NCBI GenBank assembly: GCA_004322425.1
Contig: SCVJ01000022.1
Span: 28,064 to 92,063 of the forward strand
Reading direction: 5' to 3'
Source: Chitinophagaceae bacterium
Lineage (GTDB): Bacteria; Bacteroidota; Bacteroidia; Chitinophagales; Chitinophagaceae
DNA: 64,000 nucleotides
The notes below the pieces were generated by a model. The model was given only the letters and a program-made list of their open reading frames with translations. It was not told the origin of the DNA and searched no databases. Of this stretch, positions 17,760 to 26,359 are shown one piece after another; positions within the stretch are counted from its first letter, which is position 1; each line of letters begins with the position of its first letter. Position numbers and translations under genes: made by a program.

Positions 17760-17784
17760 ACGTTCCTTTTTGGAACGTTTTTTT
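17760..17784 (+). terminator. Terminator of bamD-rpoZ
   Basis: ACGTTCC-ttttt-GGAACGT is a 7-bp perfect stem followed by seven T. It lies about 30 bases after the rpoZ stop and separates this pair from the next gene. Confidence 0.85.
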
Positions 17785-17799
17785 ATGGGTATTTTTGGA

Positions 17800-17807
17800 T
17801 AAGTTTG
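17800..17807 (+). promoter_or_regulatory. -7 box upstream of the DUF4835 gene (TAAGTTTG)
   Basis: A TAnnTTTG match lies between the rpoZ terminator and the next start codon, 40 bases away. No firm -33 element is seen. Confidence 0.4.
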
Positions 17808-17847
17808 AAGAAATAATAAAATTATTTTTTTAATAAGCTAATTAAAC

Positions 17848-18771
17848 ATGCGTAGAAGCGTAGCACTATTATTTTATTTATTCGGTATAATAACTTCAGT
17901 TACAGCACAGGAGCTACAAGCTCGTATTATGGTTGTTGTTAATAAAGACAAAGTGGGAACGCAAGTGGATAGAAAAATTTTTCAAACACTTCAAAACTCA
18001 CTTAACAATTTTATCAATAATCGGAAATGGACAACCGACGTTTTTCAGCCAGCTGAAAAAATACAGTGCAATTTTTTATTAAACATTAATGAAGTTACCG
18101 AACAAAATGTTTATAAAGCTACGTTAACTATACAGGCAGCTCGCCCTGCATTTAATACTACTTATCAATGCCCTCTCATTAATTTTATCGACGACAATGT
18201 TTTTTTTCGTTATCAGGAATTTCAACCCATTGAATTTAATGAAAATAGAATTCAAGGAAACGATCCACTAGCTTCCAATTTATCGGCAATTATGGCGTAC
18301 TGGTCTTATATGATTTTAGGATTTGATTATGCTTCATTGTCTCTTCGTGGTGGAGATCCCTTTTTTGCAAAAGCTAATTTTATTGTCAATAATGCTCCAG
18401 AAAGAAATGGCATTAGCGGATGGAAAAATTATGAAAGTGTACGAAACAGATATTGGTTGTCAGAAAATTTAAGCAATAATCGATTTGCGCTGATTAATGA
18501 TGCTATCTTTTCTTATTACAGAACGGGTATGGATTTGTTTTACGAAAATGAAGAAGAAGGTAGAAATGGAATTTTTAACAGTTTAAGTTTTCTGAGCAGT
18601 TTGGATGTTGCTAATCCCAATTCTATGTTTGTTCAATTCTTTTTTCAAGGGAAAGCTGATGAAATTGTAAAAGTATTTAGCAAAGCAGACAAAGACATGA
18701 AAGACAGAGTGCTTGATTTACTTATGAAACTTGATGTTACCAATGCCAGAATTTACAACGATTTGAAATGA
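17848..18771 (+). CDS. DUF4835 family periplasmic protein (PorD-like)
   Basis: 307 residues with a signal peptide (MRRSVALLFYLFGIITSVTAQ). The mature protein fits DUF4835: ELQARIMVVVNKDKVGTQVDRKIFQTLQNSLNNFINNRKW, then FLLNINEV, LTIQAARPAFNTTYQCPLINFIDDNVFFRYQEFQPIEFNEN, and a helical second half with NLSAIMAYWSYMILGFDYASLSLRGGDPFF. The family is nearly restricted to Bacteroidota and has been linked by name to T9SS protein PorD; I give that link from memory at moderate certainty. Its last four bases overlap the next start (ATGA). In many Bacteroidota I recall coaBC sitting just before this gene, but here a terminator does. Confidence 0.75.
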   Translation: MRRSVALLFYLFGIITSVTAQELQARIMVVVNKDKVGTQVDRKIFQTLQNSLNNFINNRKWTTDVFQPAEKIQCNFLLNINEVTEQNVYKATLTIQAARPAFNTTYQCPLINFIDDNVFFRYQEFQPIEFNENRIQGNDPLASNLSAIMAYWSYMILGFDYASLSLRGGDPFFAKANFIVNNAPERNGISGWKNYESVRNRYWLSENLSNNRFALINDAIFSYYRTGMDLFYENEEEGRNGIFNSLSFLSSLDVANPNSMFVQFFFQGKADEIVKVFSKADKDMKDRVLDLLMKLDVTNARIYNDLK

Positions 18772-19175
18772 AATATTTAGCATACATAATTCTGATTGGT
18801 TCGTTTTTTGCATGTTCTTCAAAAACAAAGGTCCCGAAAAATATTTTATCACAGCAAGAAATGAATCTTGTAATGTGGGATTTGATGCGTGCTGATGAAT
18901 ACACCGAAACGTATATTATGAAAGATAGTTCGCTGAACAAAAAAGCTGAAACTCAAAAATTATACAATCAAATATTTTCTTTACACGGAATTTCAAATGA
19001 AAAATTTCAAACCAGTATTAATTTTTACCAATCTCGCCCCGATTTATTAAAACAAATTATAGACTCACTTAGAAGAAATGAACGCCGAGCTATCGACGAA
19101 AGGATAATAGATGAAAAGACAAGTTCGATTTCAGTAAATGTCAAGAAAAAAATAAAAGCAAAACAAGCAAATTAA
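18768..19175 (+). CDS. DUF4296-family lipoprotein
   Basis: 135 residues. The N-terminus MKYLAYIILIGSFFACSS has a lipobox-like FFAC, predicting an outer- or inner-membrane lipoprotein. The region VPKNILSQQEMNLVMWDLMRADEYTETYIMKDSS followed by LYNQIFSLHGISNEKFQTSINFYQSRPDLLKQIIDSLRR matches my memory of DUF4296, a Bacteroidota-only helical domain. The tail is Lys-rich. It is translationally coupled to the DUF4835 gene through a four-base overlap. No function is known; coupling suggests a shared envelope task. Confidence 0.72.
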   Translation: MKYLAYIILIGSFFACSSKTKVPKNILSQQEMNLVMWDLMRADEYTETYIMKDSSLNKKAETQKLYNQIFSLHGISNEKFQTSINFYQSRPDLLKQIIDSLRRNERRAIDERIIDEKTSSISVNVKKKIKAKQAN

Positions 19176-19204
19176 AATTTTCAGCACCATTAATTAAAAG
19201 AAAT

Positions 19205-19903
19205 ATGAATAAAGTTGTAGTCAGTGCAGTGGAAGCAATTAAAGATATTCAGGATGGTGCTACTATTATGTTGGGCGGATTTGGATTATGTGGGATACCG
19301 GAGAACTGTATCGATGCATTGTTTCAGAAGGGTGTCAAAAATTTAACTTGTATTGCTAATAATGCTGGAGTTGATGGATTTGGTTTGGGCAAGTTGCTCA
19401 AAACTCATCAAATAATAAAAATGATGAGTTCTTATGTTGGCGAAAATGAAGAATTTGAAAGGCAATTATTGCAAGGAGAGTTGGAGGTGGATCTCATTCC
19501 TCAGGGAACATTAGCCACTCGTATTGCCATGGCTGGAATGGGTATTCCTGCATTTTTTACGCCAGCTGGTGTGGGAACTGAAATAGCAATTGGAAAGGAG
19601 CAGCGATTGTTCAACAATAAAATGTATTTAATGGAAGAAGCTCTGCACGCTGATTTTGCAATTGTGAAAGCGTGGAAGGGAGATTGCTATGGTAATCTTG
19701 TTTTTAGAAAAACCAGTCGCAACTTTTCAACTTCAATGGCTAAGGCTGGAAAAATTACAATAGCAGAAGTAGAACAATTAGTTGAACCGGGCCAAATAGA
19801 TCCCGATGATGTTCATGTTGCAGGAATTTATGTACATCGAATATTTCAAGGAACTCAATATGAGAAAAGAATTGAAAAAAGAACTATTCAAATAAAAGAT
19901 TAA
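19205..19903 (+). CDS. scoA: 3-oxoacid CoA-transferase, subunit A
   Basis: 232 residues of the class I CoA-transferase alpha family: [102 protein letters not shown] and [26 protein letters not shown]. The pair moves CoA from succinyl-CoA to acetoacetate or similar 3-oxoacids. The B subunit follows after 23 bases. The start is about 29 bases after DUF4296, so read-through from that pair is possible. Confidence 0.95.
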   Translation: MNKVVVSAVEAIKDIQDGATIMLGGFGLCGIPENCIDALFQKGVKNLTCIANNAGVDGFGLGKLLKTHQIIKMMSSYVGENEEFERQLLQGELEVDLIPQGTLATRIAMAGMGIPAFFTPAGVGTEIAIGKEQRLFNNKMYLMEEALHADFAIVKAWKGDCYGNLVFRKTSRNFSTSMAKAGKITIAEVEQLVEPGQIDPDDVHVAGIYVHRIFQGTQYEKRIEKRTIQIKD

Positions 19904-19926
19904 GTTATCTAATTCAAATTCAATAC

Positions 19927-20583
19927 ATGGCTTTAAATAAATACGAAATTGCAAAACGAATCGCTCAAGAATTGCGCGATGGGATGTATGTAAATCTTGG
20001 AATTGGAATTCCTACTTTGGTTGCCAATTTTGTTCCTGCTGGTATGCATATTATGTTACAAAGCGAAAATGGAATGTTGGGAATGGGCCCGTATCCATTG
20101 GAAGAAAACATTGATGCCGATTTGATTAATGCCGGAAAAGAAACTGTAACTATATTACCGGGCGGTGCTTTTTTTGATAGTGCAGAAAGTTTTGGAATGA
20201 TTCGTGCTGGTAAAGTTGATCTTACAGTATTGGGAGCCATGGAGGTTAGTGAAACCGGAGATATTGCCAATTGGAAAATACCCGGAAAAATGGTTAAAGG
20301 AATGGGTGGAGCAATGGATCTTGTGGCTAGTGCAAAAAATATTATTGTTGCCATGATGCACACAAATCCCAAAGGAGAATCGAAACTTTTATCAAAATGT
20401 TGCTTGCCATTAACTGGAATAAATTGTGTGAAAAGAATTGTAACTGAACTTGCTGTTTTAGATATAACACCTGATGGATTTAAACTTCTTGAACGGGCTC
20501 CAGGTGTAAGTATTGAAGAAATAAAATCAAAGACTGCCGGGAAACTTTTGATTGAAGGTGATGTTTGCGAAATGACTTTGTAA
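19927..20583 (+). CDS. scoB: 3-oxoacid CoA-transferase, subunit B
   Basis: 218 residues matching the beta subunit: [28 protein letters not shown], then [14 protein letters not shown], whose Glu in SENG is the catalytic residue that forms the glutamyl-CoA thioester. [69 protein letters not shown] is the family core. With subunit A it makes a cytoplasmic heterotetramer for ketone-body or short-chain 3-oxoacid use. It converges with mqnD 19 bases away. Confidence 0.96.
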   Translation: MALNKYEIAKRIAQELRDGMYVNLGIGIPTLVANFVPAGMHIMLQSENGMLGMGPYPLEENIDADLINAGKETVTILPGGAFFDSAESFGMIRAGKVDLTVLGAMEVSETGDIANWKIPGKMVKGMGGAMDLVASAKNIIVAMMHTNPKGESKLLSKCCLPLTGINCVKRIVTELAVLDITPDGFKLLERAPGVSIEEIKSKTAGKLLIEGDVCEMTL

Positions 20584-20602
20584 TCAAAAAATATTTTAGT
20601 TT

Positions 20603-21445
20603 TTACTTTAGTTCGTTTAAAAAAATAGAGGGATTAGAAGCACTATCTTCCAATTTATTTTTCATATAAATTTCTTGTAATTTTAATATTGCATTTCTTC
20701 CTTCTTCTTCTAAAGTGAGTGAATAATTATTTACATATAATTCAATATGCTGACGAATTACATTTTCATTTAAAGATTGGGCTAAATCTTGAACGTATTG
20801 TGGAATAGTCGGATAGTTTTCCCAAGCAAATTCTAAACTTTTTCGAATCAGTGTTTGTATTTTGGAACTAATGAAAGGATCAATAGAACGTTTGATAGCT
20901 ATACCTCCGAGTGGAATTGGCAAATTCATTTTCTGCTCCCAAAGTGCTCCTAAGTCAGCCACTTTTTCAAGTCCCTTTTGATGATACGTAAAACGATTTT
21001 CATGAATGATTACTCCTAATTCAGTTTCTCCATTCAGTACAGCTTCTTCAATTGACGAAAATATTTTTGAAATTTTGAATTTTGTTTTTGGAAATGAAAA
21101 GTCGAGTAAAAGGTTTGCGGTAGTATTTATTCCAGGAATTGTAATGCTGCAAGATTCTATATTGGGTAGCTCAGCGTTTTCTTTTTTTATTAATAAAGGG
21201 CCTACACCTTTTCCAAGAGCGCTACCGCTATTTAATAAAACATAGCTGTCTTTTTTTTTAAAAAAGGAGGGAAAACTAAGTTTGCTAATATCCAATTTGT
21301 CATCTAAGGCCCACTGGTTAAGTGTTTCAATGTCTTCCAATACTATATCAAACTCAAGGCCTTCGGTATCAATTTTTTTATTAACCAAAGCGTCGAAGAT
21401 AAAAGTGTCGTTGGGACAAGTAGAAAAGCCAAGTGTATATCTCAA
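20603..21445 (-). CDS. mqnD: 1,4-dihydroxy-6-naphthoate synthase (futalosine pathway)
   Basis: 280 residues beginning MRYTLGFSTCPNDTFIFDAL, the MqnD signature, with LDISKLSFPSFF, YVLLNSGSALGKGVGPLLI and a periplasmic-binding-like two-lobe fold (LGVIIHENRFTYHQKGLEKVADLGALWEQKMNLPIPLGGIAIKR). MqnD cleaves cyclic dehypoxanthinyl futalosine to 1,4-dihydroxy-6-naphthoate. It lies 18 bases downstream of mqnB, so two consecutive pathway genes are together; mqnA and mqnC are not in this window. Confidence 0.94.
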   Translation of the reverse strand: MRYTLGFSTCPNDTFIFDALVNKKIDTEGLEFDIVLEDIETLNQWALDDKLDISKLSFPSFFKKKDSYVLLNSGSALGKGVGPLLIKKENAELPNIESCSITIPGINTTANLLLDFSFPKTKFKISKIFSSIEEAVLNGETELGVIIHENRFTYHQKGLEKVADLGALWEQKMNLPIPLGGIAIKRSIDPFISSKIQTLIRKSLEFAWENYPTIPQYVQDLAQSLNENVIRQHIELYVNNYSLTLEEEGRNAILKLQEIYMKNKLEDSASNPSIFLNELK

Positions 21446-21463
21446 AAAAATAAGTTTAAAATA

Positions 21464-22102
21464 TTATTGAAGCAACTGAGTAAGTTCTTTATTTAAATTT
21501 TCAATTGAAGTTGACATATTCCATTTTTTTTTGTCTCTTTCACCAATGTAGTTGGAAATGCTTCGCAATTGGATAAATGGAATTTTTTCCATTAAACAAA
21601 CAAAATGAAGTGCGGCACCTTCCATACTTTCTACAACGGGATTGAATTTATCAATATAAAAATTTTTCTTTTTCAGATCAGTTGTTATTTCGTTTACAGA
21701 AATTCCTCGTACGGAGGGAATATTTAGTTTTTGAAATATCTGTTTATTTTCATTAATCAACCAACCCTTTTTATAGGGAAATTGATTTTGAGGAATTAGT
21801 TTTAAATCAAAAGTTGTTTTTAATTTTTTCAACTCAACAACACTCAAGTCGGCAATAGCTTCTTGGTTGATTGACATTACTTTTCCAAGTGGTATTTTTT
21901 TGTCGAAACATCCCGCCACTCCAGCTTGAATTACTAAATCATAATTTTTTAGTTGCAATTGCTTAGTTAAATGATAAGCTGTTGATGTAAGTCCAATGCC
22001 TGTAATTAAAATATCAATGGGCACCGTTGGAATGTTTTTTTTGTAAAAGGTAAGAAATGGATTTATTTCTTTAACTGTAGCAGCAAGTAAAAGGTAATTC
22101 AT
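21464..22102 (-). CDS. mqnB: Futalosine hydrolase
   Basis: 212 residues of the nucleoside-phosphorylase/hydrolase superfamily: ITGIGLTSTAYHLTKQL, LVIQAGVAGCFDKKIPLGKVMSI, and VVESMEGAALHFVCLMEKIPFIQLRSISNYIGERDKKKWNM, which includes the purine- and ribose-binding ESMEGAA and the catalytic Asp region. On its own the fold could be an MTA/SAH nucleosidase, but the adjacent mqnD and the GERDKKKW segment favour futalosine hydrolase, which releases hypoxanthine from futalosine. It is first in the mqnB-mqnD unit and divergent from the PTPS genes. Confidence 0.92.
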   Translation of the reverse strand: MNYLLLAATVKEINPFLTFYKKNIPTVPIDILITGIGLTSTAYHLTKQLQLKNYDLVIQAGVAGCFDKKIPLGKVMSINQEAIADLSVVELKKLKTTFDLKLIPQNQFPYKKGWLINENKQIFQKLNIPSVRGISVNEITTDLKKKNFYIDKFNPVVESMEGAALHFVCLMEKIPFIQLRSISNYIGERDKKKWNMSTSIENLNKELTQLLQ

Positions 22103-22143
22103 GAAAGCAAATGTCGGAATTATACTTACATCTTATTTACTAT

Positions 22144-22151
22144 TAACTTTG
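22144..22151 (+). promoter_or_regulatory. -7 box of the PTPS-folE-fabD unit (TAACTTTG)
   Basis: A perfect TAnnTTTG match ends 16 bases before the first PTPS start codon, in the short divergent region shared with mqnB. No clear -33 element. Confidence 0.5.
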
Positions 22152-22167
22152 CGCTTTCTAAAAAAGT

Positions 22168-22578
22168 ATGATTTATCTAACAAGATTGGAACAATTTAAT
22201 GCAGCACATCAACTGTATAATTCAGATTGGAGTGCCGCAAAGAATGAAGAAGTTTTTGGAAAATGTGCCAATAAAAATTGGCATGGGCATAATTATGATC
22301 TTTTTGTTACTATTAAAGGCGACCCTCATCCCGATACCGGATTTGTATTTGATGTAAAAAAACTGAGCAAAATTATTCGGGAGCATATTGTTAGTAAAAT
22401 AGATCATAAAAATTTAAACATGGATGTAGATTTTATGCGCGGGAAATTGTGCAGTACAGAAAATTTGGCCATTGGAATTTGGAATGAGTTGAGCCCGAAT
22501 TTACCAAATGGTGTGCTGTTGCATAGCATAAAATTGTACGAAACTCCAAGAGTATTTGTTGAATATTTTGGAGGGTAA
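22168..22578 (+). CDS. 6-pyruvoyl-tetrahydropterin synthase family protein, copy 1
   Basis: 136 residues. The Zn ligands are the His of FNAAHQL and the HGH of CANKNWHGHNY; the catalytic Cys sits in FGKC, spaced CxxxxxHGH. The catalytic Asp-His is in DHKNLN, and the substrate-anchoring Glu is in LYETP. The CxxxxxHGH spacing and the STENLAIGIWNEL segment resemble eukaryotic-type PTPS (PTPS-II) more than E. coli QueD (CxxxHGH). The likely substrate is 7,8-dihydroneopterin triphosphate made by FolE, encoded two genes downstream. A queuosine (QueD) role cannot be excluded. A second paralogue starts 33 bases later. Confidence 0.88.
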   Translation: MIYLTRLEQFNAAHQLYNSDWSAAKNEEVFGKCANKNWHGHNYDLFVTIKGDPHPDTGFVFDVKKLSKIIREHIVSKIDHKNLNMDVDFMRGKLCSTENLAIGIWNELSPNLPNGVLLHSIKLYETPRVFVEYFGG

Positions 22579-22611
22579 ATAGCTGGAGAAGTTAAAATAT
22601 ATTTTATCATC

Positions 22612-23028
22612 ATGAATAATAAAGTAGCTGTAATAAGAAAAGAACATTTCAATGCTGCACATCGGCTATTCAATTCCAATTGGGATGATGCTACTAATGA
22701 AAAAGTTTTTGGCAAATGCTCCTGGCCAAACTATCATGGACATAACTACGAGTTGGAGGTAAAAGTTACTGGAATACCAAATCCGACAACAGGATGCGTT
22801 ATTAATCTAAAAGTGCTTAGTGAATTAGTAAAAAAAGAAATCCATTCTCGATTTGATCACAAAAATTTAAATTTAGATACAGATGAATTCAAAGATTTGA
22901 TTCCTACTGCAGAAAATATTATTTTGGTTATTTATAATTTATTACGACCGCATATTCAGGAAAATATGGATCTTCATCTTCGACTTTATGAAACTTCTAA
23001 AAATTTTGTTGAATATCCTGTTGTTTAA
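22612..23028 (+). CDS. 6-pyruvoyl-tetrahydropterin synthase / QueD family protein, copy 2
   Basis: 138 residues, clearly paralogous to the preceding gene (FNAAHRLFNSNWDDATNEKVFGKCSWPNYHGHNYELEVKV against FNAAHQLYNSDWSAAKNEEVFGKCANKNWHGHNYDLFVTI). It retains Zn His residues, the Cys (again CxxxxxHGH), DHKNLN and the LYET glutamate. Its PTAENIILVIYNLL segment is closer to the PT[SA]EN of bacterial QueD proteins. I therefore lean to copy 2 as the 6-carboxytetrahydropterin synthase for queuosine, but the assignment between copies is uncertain. folE follows after 12 bases. Confidence 0.87.
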   Translation: MNNKVAVIRKEHFNAAHRLFNSNWDDATNEKVFGKCSWPNYHGHNYELEVKVTGIPNPTTGCVINLKVLSELVKKEIHSRFDHKNLNLDTDEFKDLIPTAENIILVIYNLLRPHIQENMDLHLRLYETSKNFVEYPVV

Positions 23029-23040
23029 TTTTATTTCAAT

Positions 23041-23637
23041 ATGGCATATAATAAAGAAGAAAAATTTGATAAGGAGATTACCGATAAGCTAATGCAGCAT
23101 TACAAAGAAGCCATTAACTTATTAGGCGAAGATGCAAATAGGGAAGGACTTATAAAAACTCCCGAAAGAGTAGCGAAATCTTTGCAGTTTCTTACGCAAG
23201 GTTATAATTTAGATGCAAAAAGCATTATTGAATCTGCAAAATTCAAAGAATCGGTGAGTGAAATGATTGTAGTGAAAAATATTGAACTATACAGTTTATG
23301 CGAACATCATTTACTTCCTTTTTTTGGAAAAGTACATATTGCATATATCCCCAACGGATGGATTACAGGATTGAGTAAGCTTGCCAGAGTAGTAGATGTT
23401 TATGCACGAAGGTTGCAAGTACAAGAGCGATTGACTATTCAAATTAAAGATGCTATTAAAGAAACACTCAATCCGCTTGGAGTAGCCGTGGTTATTGAAG
23501 CACAGCATTTATGTATGATGATGCGTGGCGTGCAAAAACAAAATTCTGTAACTACAACTTCAGCTTTTGATGGAGAATTTCATGAGAACTCTACTCGAAG
23601 CGAATTTTTAAAACTGATCAGCACCGATTTGGGATAG
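23041..23637 (+). CDS. folE: GTP cyclohydrolase I
   Basis: 198 residues. [29 protein letters not shown] is the conserved N-terminal helix region. [50 protein letters not shown] includes the Zn-binding Cys and His of [36 protein letters not shown] adds the second Zn Cys and the GTP-binding residues. FolE converts GTP to 7,8-dihydroneopterin triphosphate, the substrate for both neighbouring PTPS-family proteins as well as for folate synthesis. Confidence 0.98.
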   Translation: MAYNKEEKFDKEITDKLMQHYKEAINLLGEDANREGLIKTPERVAKSLQFLTQGYNLDAKSIIESAKFKESVSEMIVVKNIELYSLCEHHLLPFFGKVHIAYIPNGWITGLSKLARVVDVYARRLQVQERLTIQIKDAIKETLNPLGVAVVIEAQHLCMMMRGVQKQNSVTTTSAFDGEFHENSTRSEFLKLISTDLG

Positions 23638-23663
23638 TAACAATCTTACAAAAAATATACAAC

Positions 23664-24554
23664 ATGAAGCAGGCATATATATTTCCCGGACAAGGTTCAC
23701 AGTTTTCAGGAATGGGAAAATTATATTATGAAAATAGTTTTTTTGCAAAAAAGCTATTTGAACAAGCAAACGAAATTTTAGGATTTCGTATTTCCGATAT
23801 CATGTTTAACGGGAGTGACGACGAATTGAAACAAACTAATGTAACACAACCAGCCATTTTTTTACATTCTGTAATTGCCTATAAAAGTATCGAAAATGCA
23901 AAACCCGATATGGTTGCTGGTCATTCATTAGGCGAATTTTCTGCACTCGTAGCAAATAATGTCCTTCATTTTGAGGATGCCTTGCAATTGGTTTCTGTTC
24001 GCGCTAAAGCAATGCAAAAGGCATGCGAATTAAAGCCGTCTTCAATGGCCGCCGTATTGAATTTGGGAGAGGAACAAGTAGAACAAATTTGTGCAAATAT
24101 TTTGCAAGAAACGAATGAAGTTGTTGTTGCCGCCAATTACAATTGTCCTGGACAATTGGTAATAAGTGGTTCGCTTAAAGGAATTGAAATTGCTTGTGAA
24201 AGAATGAAAGCAGCCGGTGCTAAACGGGCATTGGTTTTACCGGTTGGAGGAGCATTTCATTCGCCATTAATGGATCCGGCAAAAGATGAATTAAAAATTG
24301 CCATTGATGCTACTAAATTCTACGAACCCAGTTGTGCTATTTATCAAAATGTAGTTGCTAAAGCAGTGATGGATAAGGATGAAATGAAAAGTAATTTGGT
24401 AATGCAATTAACTAGTGCTGTAAAATGGACTCAATCTGTTCAAGCTATGATTATAGATGGAGCTTCACAGTTTATTGAGGTTGGACCAGGCAAGGTTTTG
24501 CAGGGCTTGGTAATGAAAATTAATAAAGAAATGCAAGTATCTGGCGTTAGTTAA
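23664..24554 (+). CDS. fabD: Malonyl-CoA:ACP transacylase
   Basis: 296 residues. It starts YIFPGQGSQFSGMG. The catalytic Ser88 is in VAGHSLGEFSALV, and the catalytic His is in VGGAFHSPLM. QTNVTQPAIFLHSV and the C-terminal IEVGPGKVLQGLVMKI are further family landmarks. FabD loads malonyl groups onto ACP for fatty acid elongation; FabH, which uses the product, is about 3 kb away. It lies 26 bases after folE and its end overlaps the convergent GNAT gene by eight bases. Confidence 0.96.
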   Translation: MKQAYIFPGQGSQFSGMGKLYYENSFFAKKLFEQANEILGFRISDIMFNGSDDELKQTNVTQPAIFLHSVIAYKSIENAKPDMVAGHSLGEFSALVANNVLHFEDALQLVSVRAKAMQKACELKPSSMAAVLNLGEEQVEQICANILQETNEVVVAANYNCPGQLVISGSLKGIEIACERMKAAGAKRALVLPVGGAFHSPLMDPAKDELKIAIDATKFYEPSCAIYQNVVAKAVMDKDEMKSNLVMQLTSAVKWTQSVQAMIIDGASQFIEVGPGKVLQGLVMKINKEMQVSGVS

Positions 24555-24999
24555 TTTCAATTGCGCAATTCACCCATTCCGCATCGAAATTTGTTTTATA
24601 CTTTTTATAAAAATTTATAGCTGGTTCGTTCCATTCTAGTACTTGCCATACAATAGCGCCGAATTTTTTTTCTTGCGATTCTACTATCAAACGGTCCATT
24701 AATAGTTTGCCGATGCCTTTCCTTCTAGCCGATTCTGTTACAAGAATATCTTCTAAATACATTCGCTGTCCTTTCCAAGTAGAGTAACGAATATAGTACA
24801 GAGCAAAACCAAGAATCAAACCTTCTTCTTCAGCTACAAAAGCCCACCAAACAGGATTATTGCCAAAACCGCTTTCTATAAAATGGGCCAACGTTACAGT
24901 TACTTCATTTGGCGCTCGTTCATAAGTAGCCAGTTCTTGAATCAACTCTAATAATCTTGGGCAATCTTCTTTTGCAGTGCGACGAATATCAATACTCAT
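24547..24999 (-). CDS. GNAT-family N-acetyltransferase
   Basis: 150 residues with the GNAT fold: DIRRTAKEDCPRLLELIQELATYE, WWAFVAEEEGLILGFALYYIRYSTWKGQRMYLEDILVTESARRKGIGKLLMDRL containing the acetyl-CoA pyrophosphate loop RRKGIG, and the C-terminal WNEPAINFYKKYKTNF. The YERAPNEV/YSTWKG/YLEDI pattern resembles the diamine (spermidine/thialysine) acetyltransferase subgroup, so a small polyamine-like substrate is plausible but unproven. The 3' end overlaps fabD. Confidence 0.88.
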   Translation of the reverse strand: MSIDIRRTAKEDCPRLLELIQELATYERAPNEVTVTLAHFIESGFGNNPVWWAFVAEEEGLILGFALYYIRYSTWKGQRMYLEDILVTESARRKGIGKLLMDRLIVESQEKKFGAIVWQVLEWNEPAINFYKKYKTNFDAEWVNCAIEIN

Positions 25000-25033
25000 A
25001 ATCTTTTAATCATTTAAAATCAAACTAAATGTA

Positions 25034-26257
25034 TCAGTTAAGTGCTTGCTCCAAATCATTGAGAATATCCTGAATATTTTCAAGGCCAACACTCATTCTA
25101 ATTAATCCATCTGTAATACCATATTTTTCTCTTTCTTCTTTGGGAACACAATAATGCGTCATGGAAGCCGGATGACTTAAAATAGTTTCGGCTGTTCCCA
25201 ATGAAACGGTGCGAATACAGAGGTTTAATTTATTCATAAAATCAATACCACCTTGTTTGCCGTTTTTTAATTCAAAGCTCATCATGGCGCCGGCATGCTT
25301 CATTTGCTTCTTTGCAATAGCATAGTCGTTATGAGAAGTAAGCCCGTTGTAGTTGACTTTCGCAACGGCTTTGTGTGTTTCCAAAAAATGGGCTACTTGT
25401 TGTGCATTAAAGCAGTGTCGTTCCATTCTTAATTCTAATGTTTTTATTCCTTGATTTAATAAAAACGCATCGAAGGGATTACTGTTGCCTCCCAATAAAC
25501 GATAAGTCTTTGTAATACTACCGTTCATTTTATCAATATCTTTTCCGATTAAAATTCCGCCAATCGCAGTTCCGTGGCCGTTTAAAAATTTGGTGGTGCT
25601 GTGAAAAACATAATCTACAGCATAGCGAAACGGTTGTTGCAAATACGGAGTGGCAAATGTATTATCCACTGCTGTCAATAGGTTGTGATTTTTAGCAAGT
25701 TTTGTGAGGGCATCCAAATCAATACACTGAAGAGTGGGATTTGCAGGAGTTTCCAAATACATCAATTTTATTCCGGTATTTTCCTTTATGGCTGCTTCGG
25801 CTTTATTTAAATCACGTAGATCAACAATAATTGGTTCAATACCTAATGGTGGAAGAATTTTTGAAATCAATTCTTCCAATCCACCATAAAGAGAAAAATG
25901 AGTTAGAACTTTATCTCCAGTTTTCAAATTTCCAAACATCAACGTACTTAATGCAGCCATGCCCGAAGAATGTAAAAGTGCTTTTACTTCTAATGGATTA
26001 CCCGTGGCATCAGTAATGCCTAATGTTTCTAAAGCTGAAATTTTCTTTTCTACCTCCGTAAAATTGGGATTTCCCCAACGGCTATAAATATATCCTTCTT
26101 CTTCACCGCTAAAGCGCCGCATTCCTTGTTCTGCATTGTCGTACACAAAAGTAGAGGATGCATAAATGGGTGTAATATGCGCAAACATTGGATCTTGGCT
26201 ATGCCCAGCATGAAGCGCAACCGAGCTAAAGCCCGAAAGTGGATAACTTTTCTTCAT
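25034..26257 (-). CDS. Cys/Met-metabolism PLP-dependent enzyme (trans-sulfuration family)
   Basis: 407 residues. Landmarks are FSSVALHAGHSQDP, ITPIYASSTFVY, YSRWGNPNFTEVEKKIS, the SSGMAALSTLMF turn, LYLETPANPTLQ, AVDNTFATPYLQQPF and the PLP-lysine motif DYVFHSTTKFLNGHGTAIGG. The family covers cystathionine gamma-synthase, gamma- and beta-lyases and methionine gamma-lyase. Where methionine gamma-lyases as I recall them have Tyr-Gly-Cys, this protein has YGG, which leans toward a cystathionine synthase/lyase activity. Exact specificity is open. It is single, with divergent DinB upstream. Confidence 0.88.
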   Translation of the reverse strand: MKKSYPLSGFSSVALHAGHSQDPMFAHITPIYASSTFVYDNAEQGMRRFSGEEEGYIYSRWGNPNFTEVEKKISALETLGITDATGNPLEVKALLHSSGMAALSTLMFGNLKTGDKVLTHFSLYGGLEELISKILPPLGIEPIIVDLRDLNKAEAAIKENTGIKLMYLETPANPTLQCIDLDALTKLAKNHNLLTAVDNTFATPYLQQPFRYAVDYVFHSTTKFLNGHGTAIGGILIGKDIDKMNGSITKTYRLLGGNSNPFDAFLLNQGIKTLELRMERHCFNAQQVAHFLETHKAVAKVNYNGLTSHNDYAIAKKQMKHAGAMMSFELKNGKQGGIDFMNKLNLCIRTVSLGTAETILSHPASMTHYCVPKEEREKYGITDGLIRMSVGLENIQDILNDLEQALN

Positions 26258-26359
26258 AAAAAAAAATTAAATATTGAAAATTTGTACCAACAAAAAAATC
26301 TAAAATCAAATGTAAATGATTTTATTTTTACCAGCTAACCATTCGTCAATACGAAAATT

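Noticed and set aside
21464-22102. mqnB as an MTA/SAH nucleosidase
   Set aside because: The fold allows it, but adjacency to mqnD and the sequence pattern favour futalosine hydrolase.
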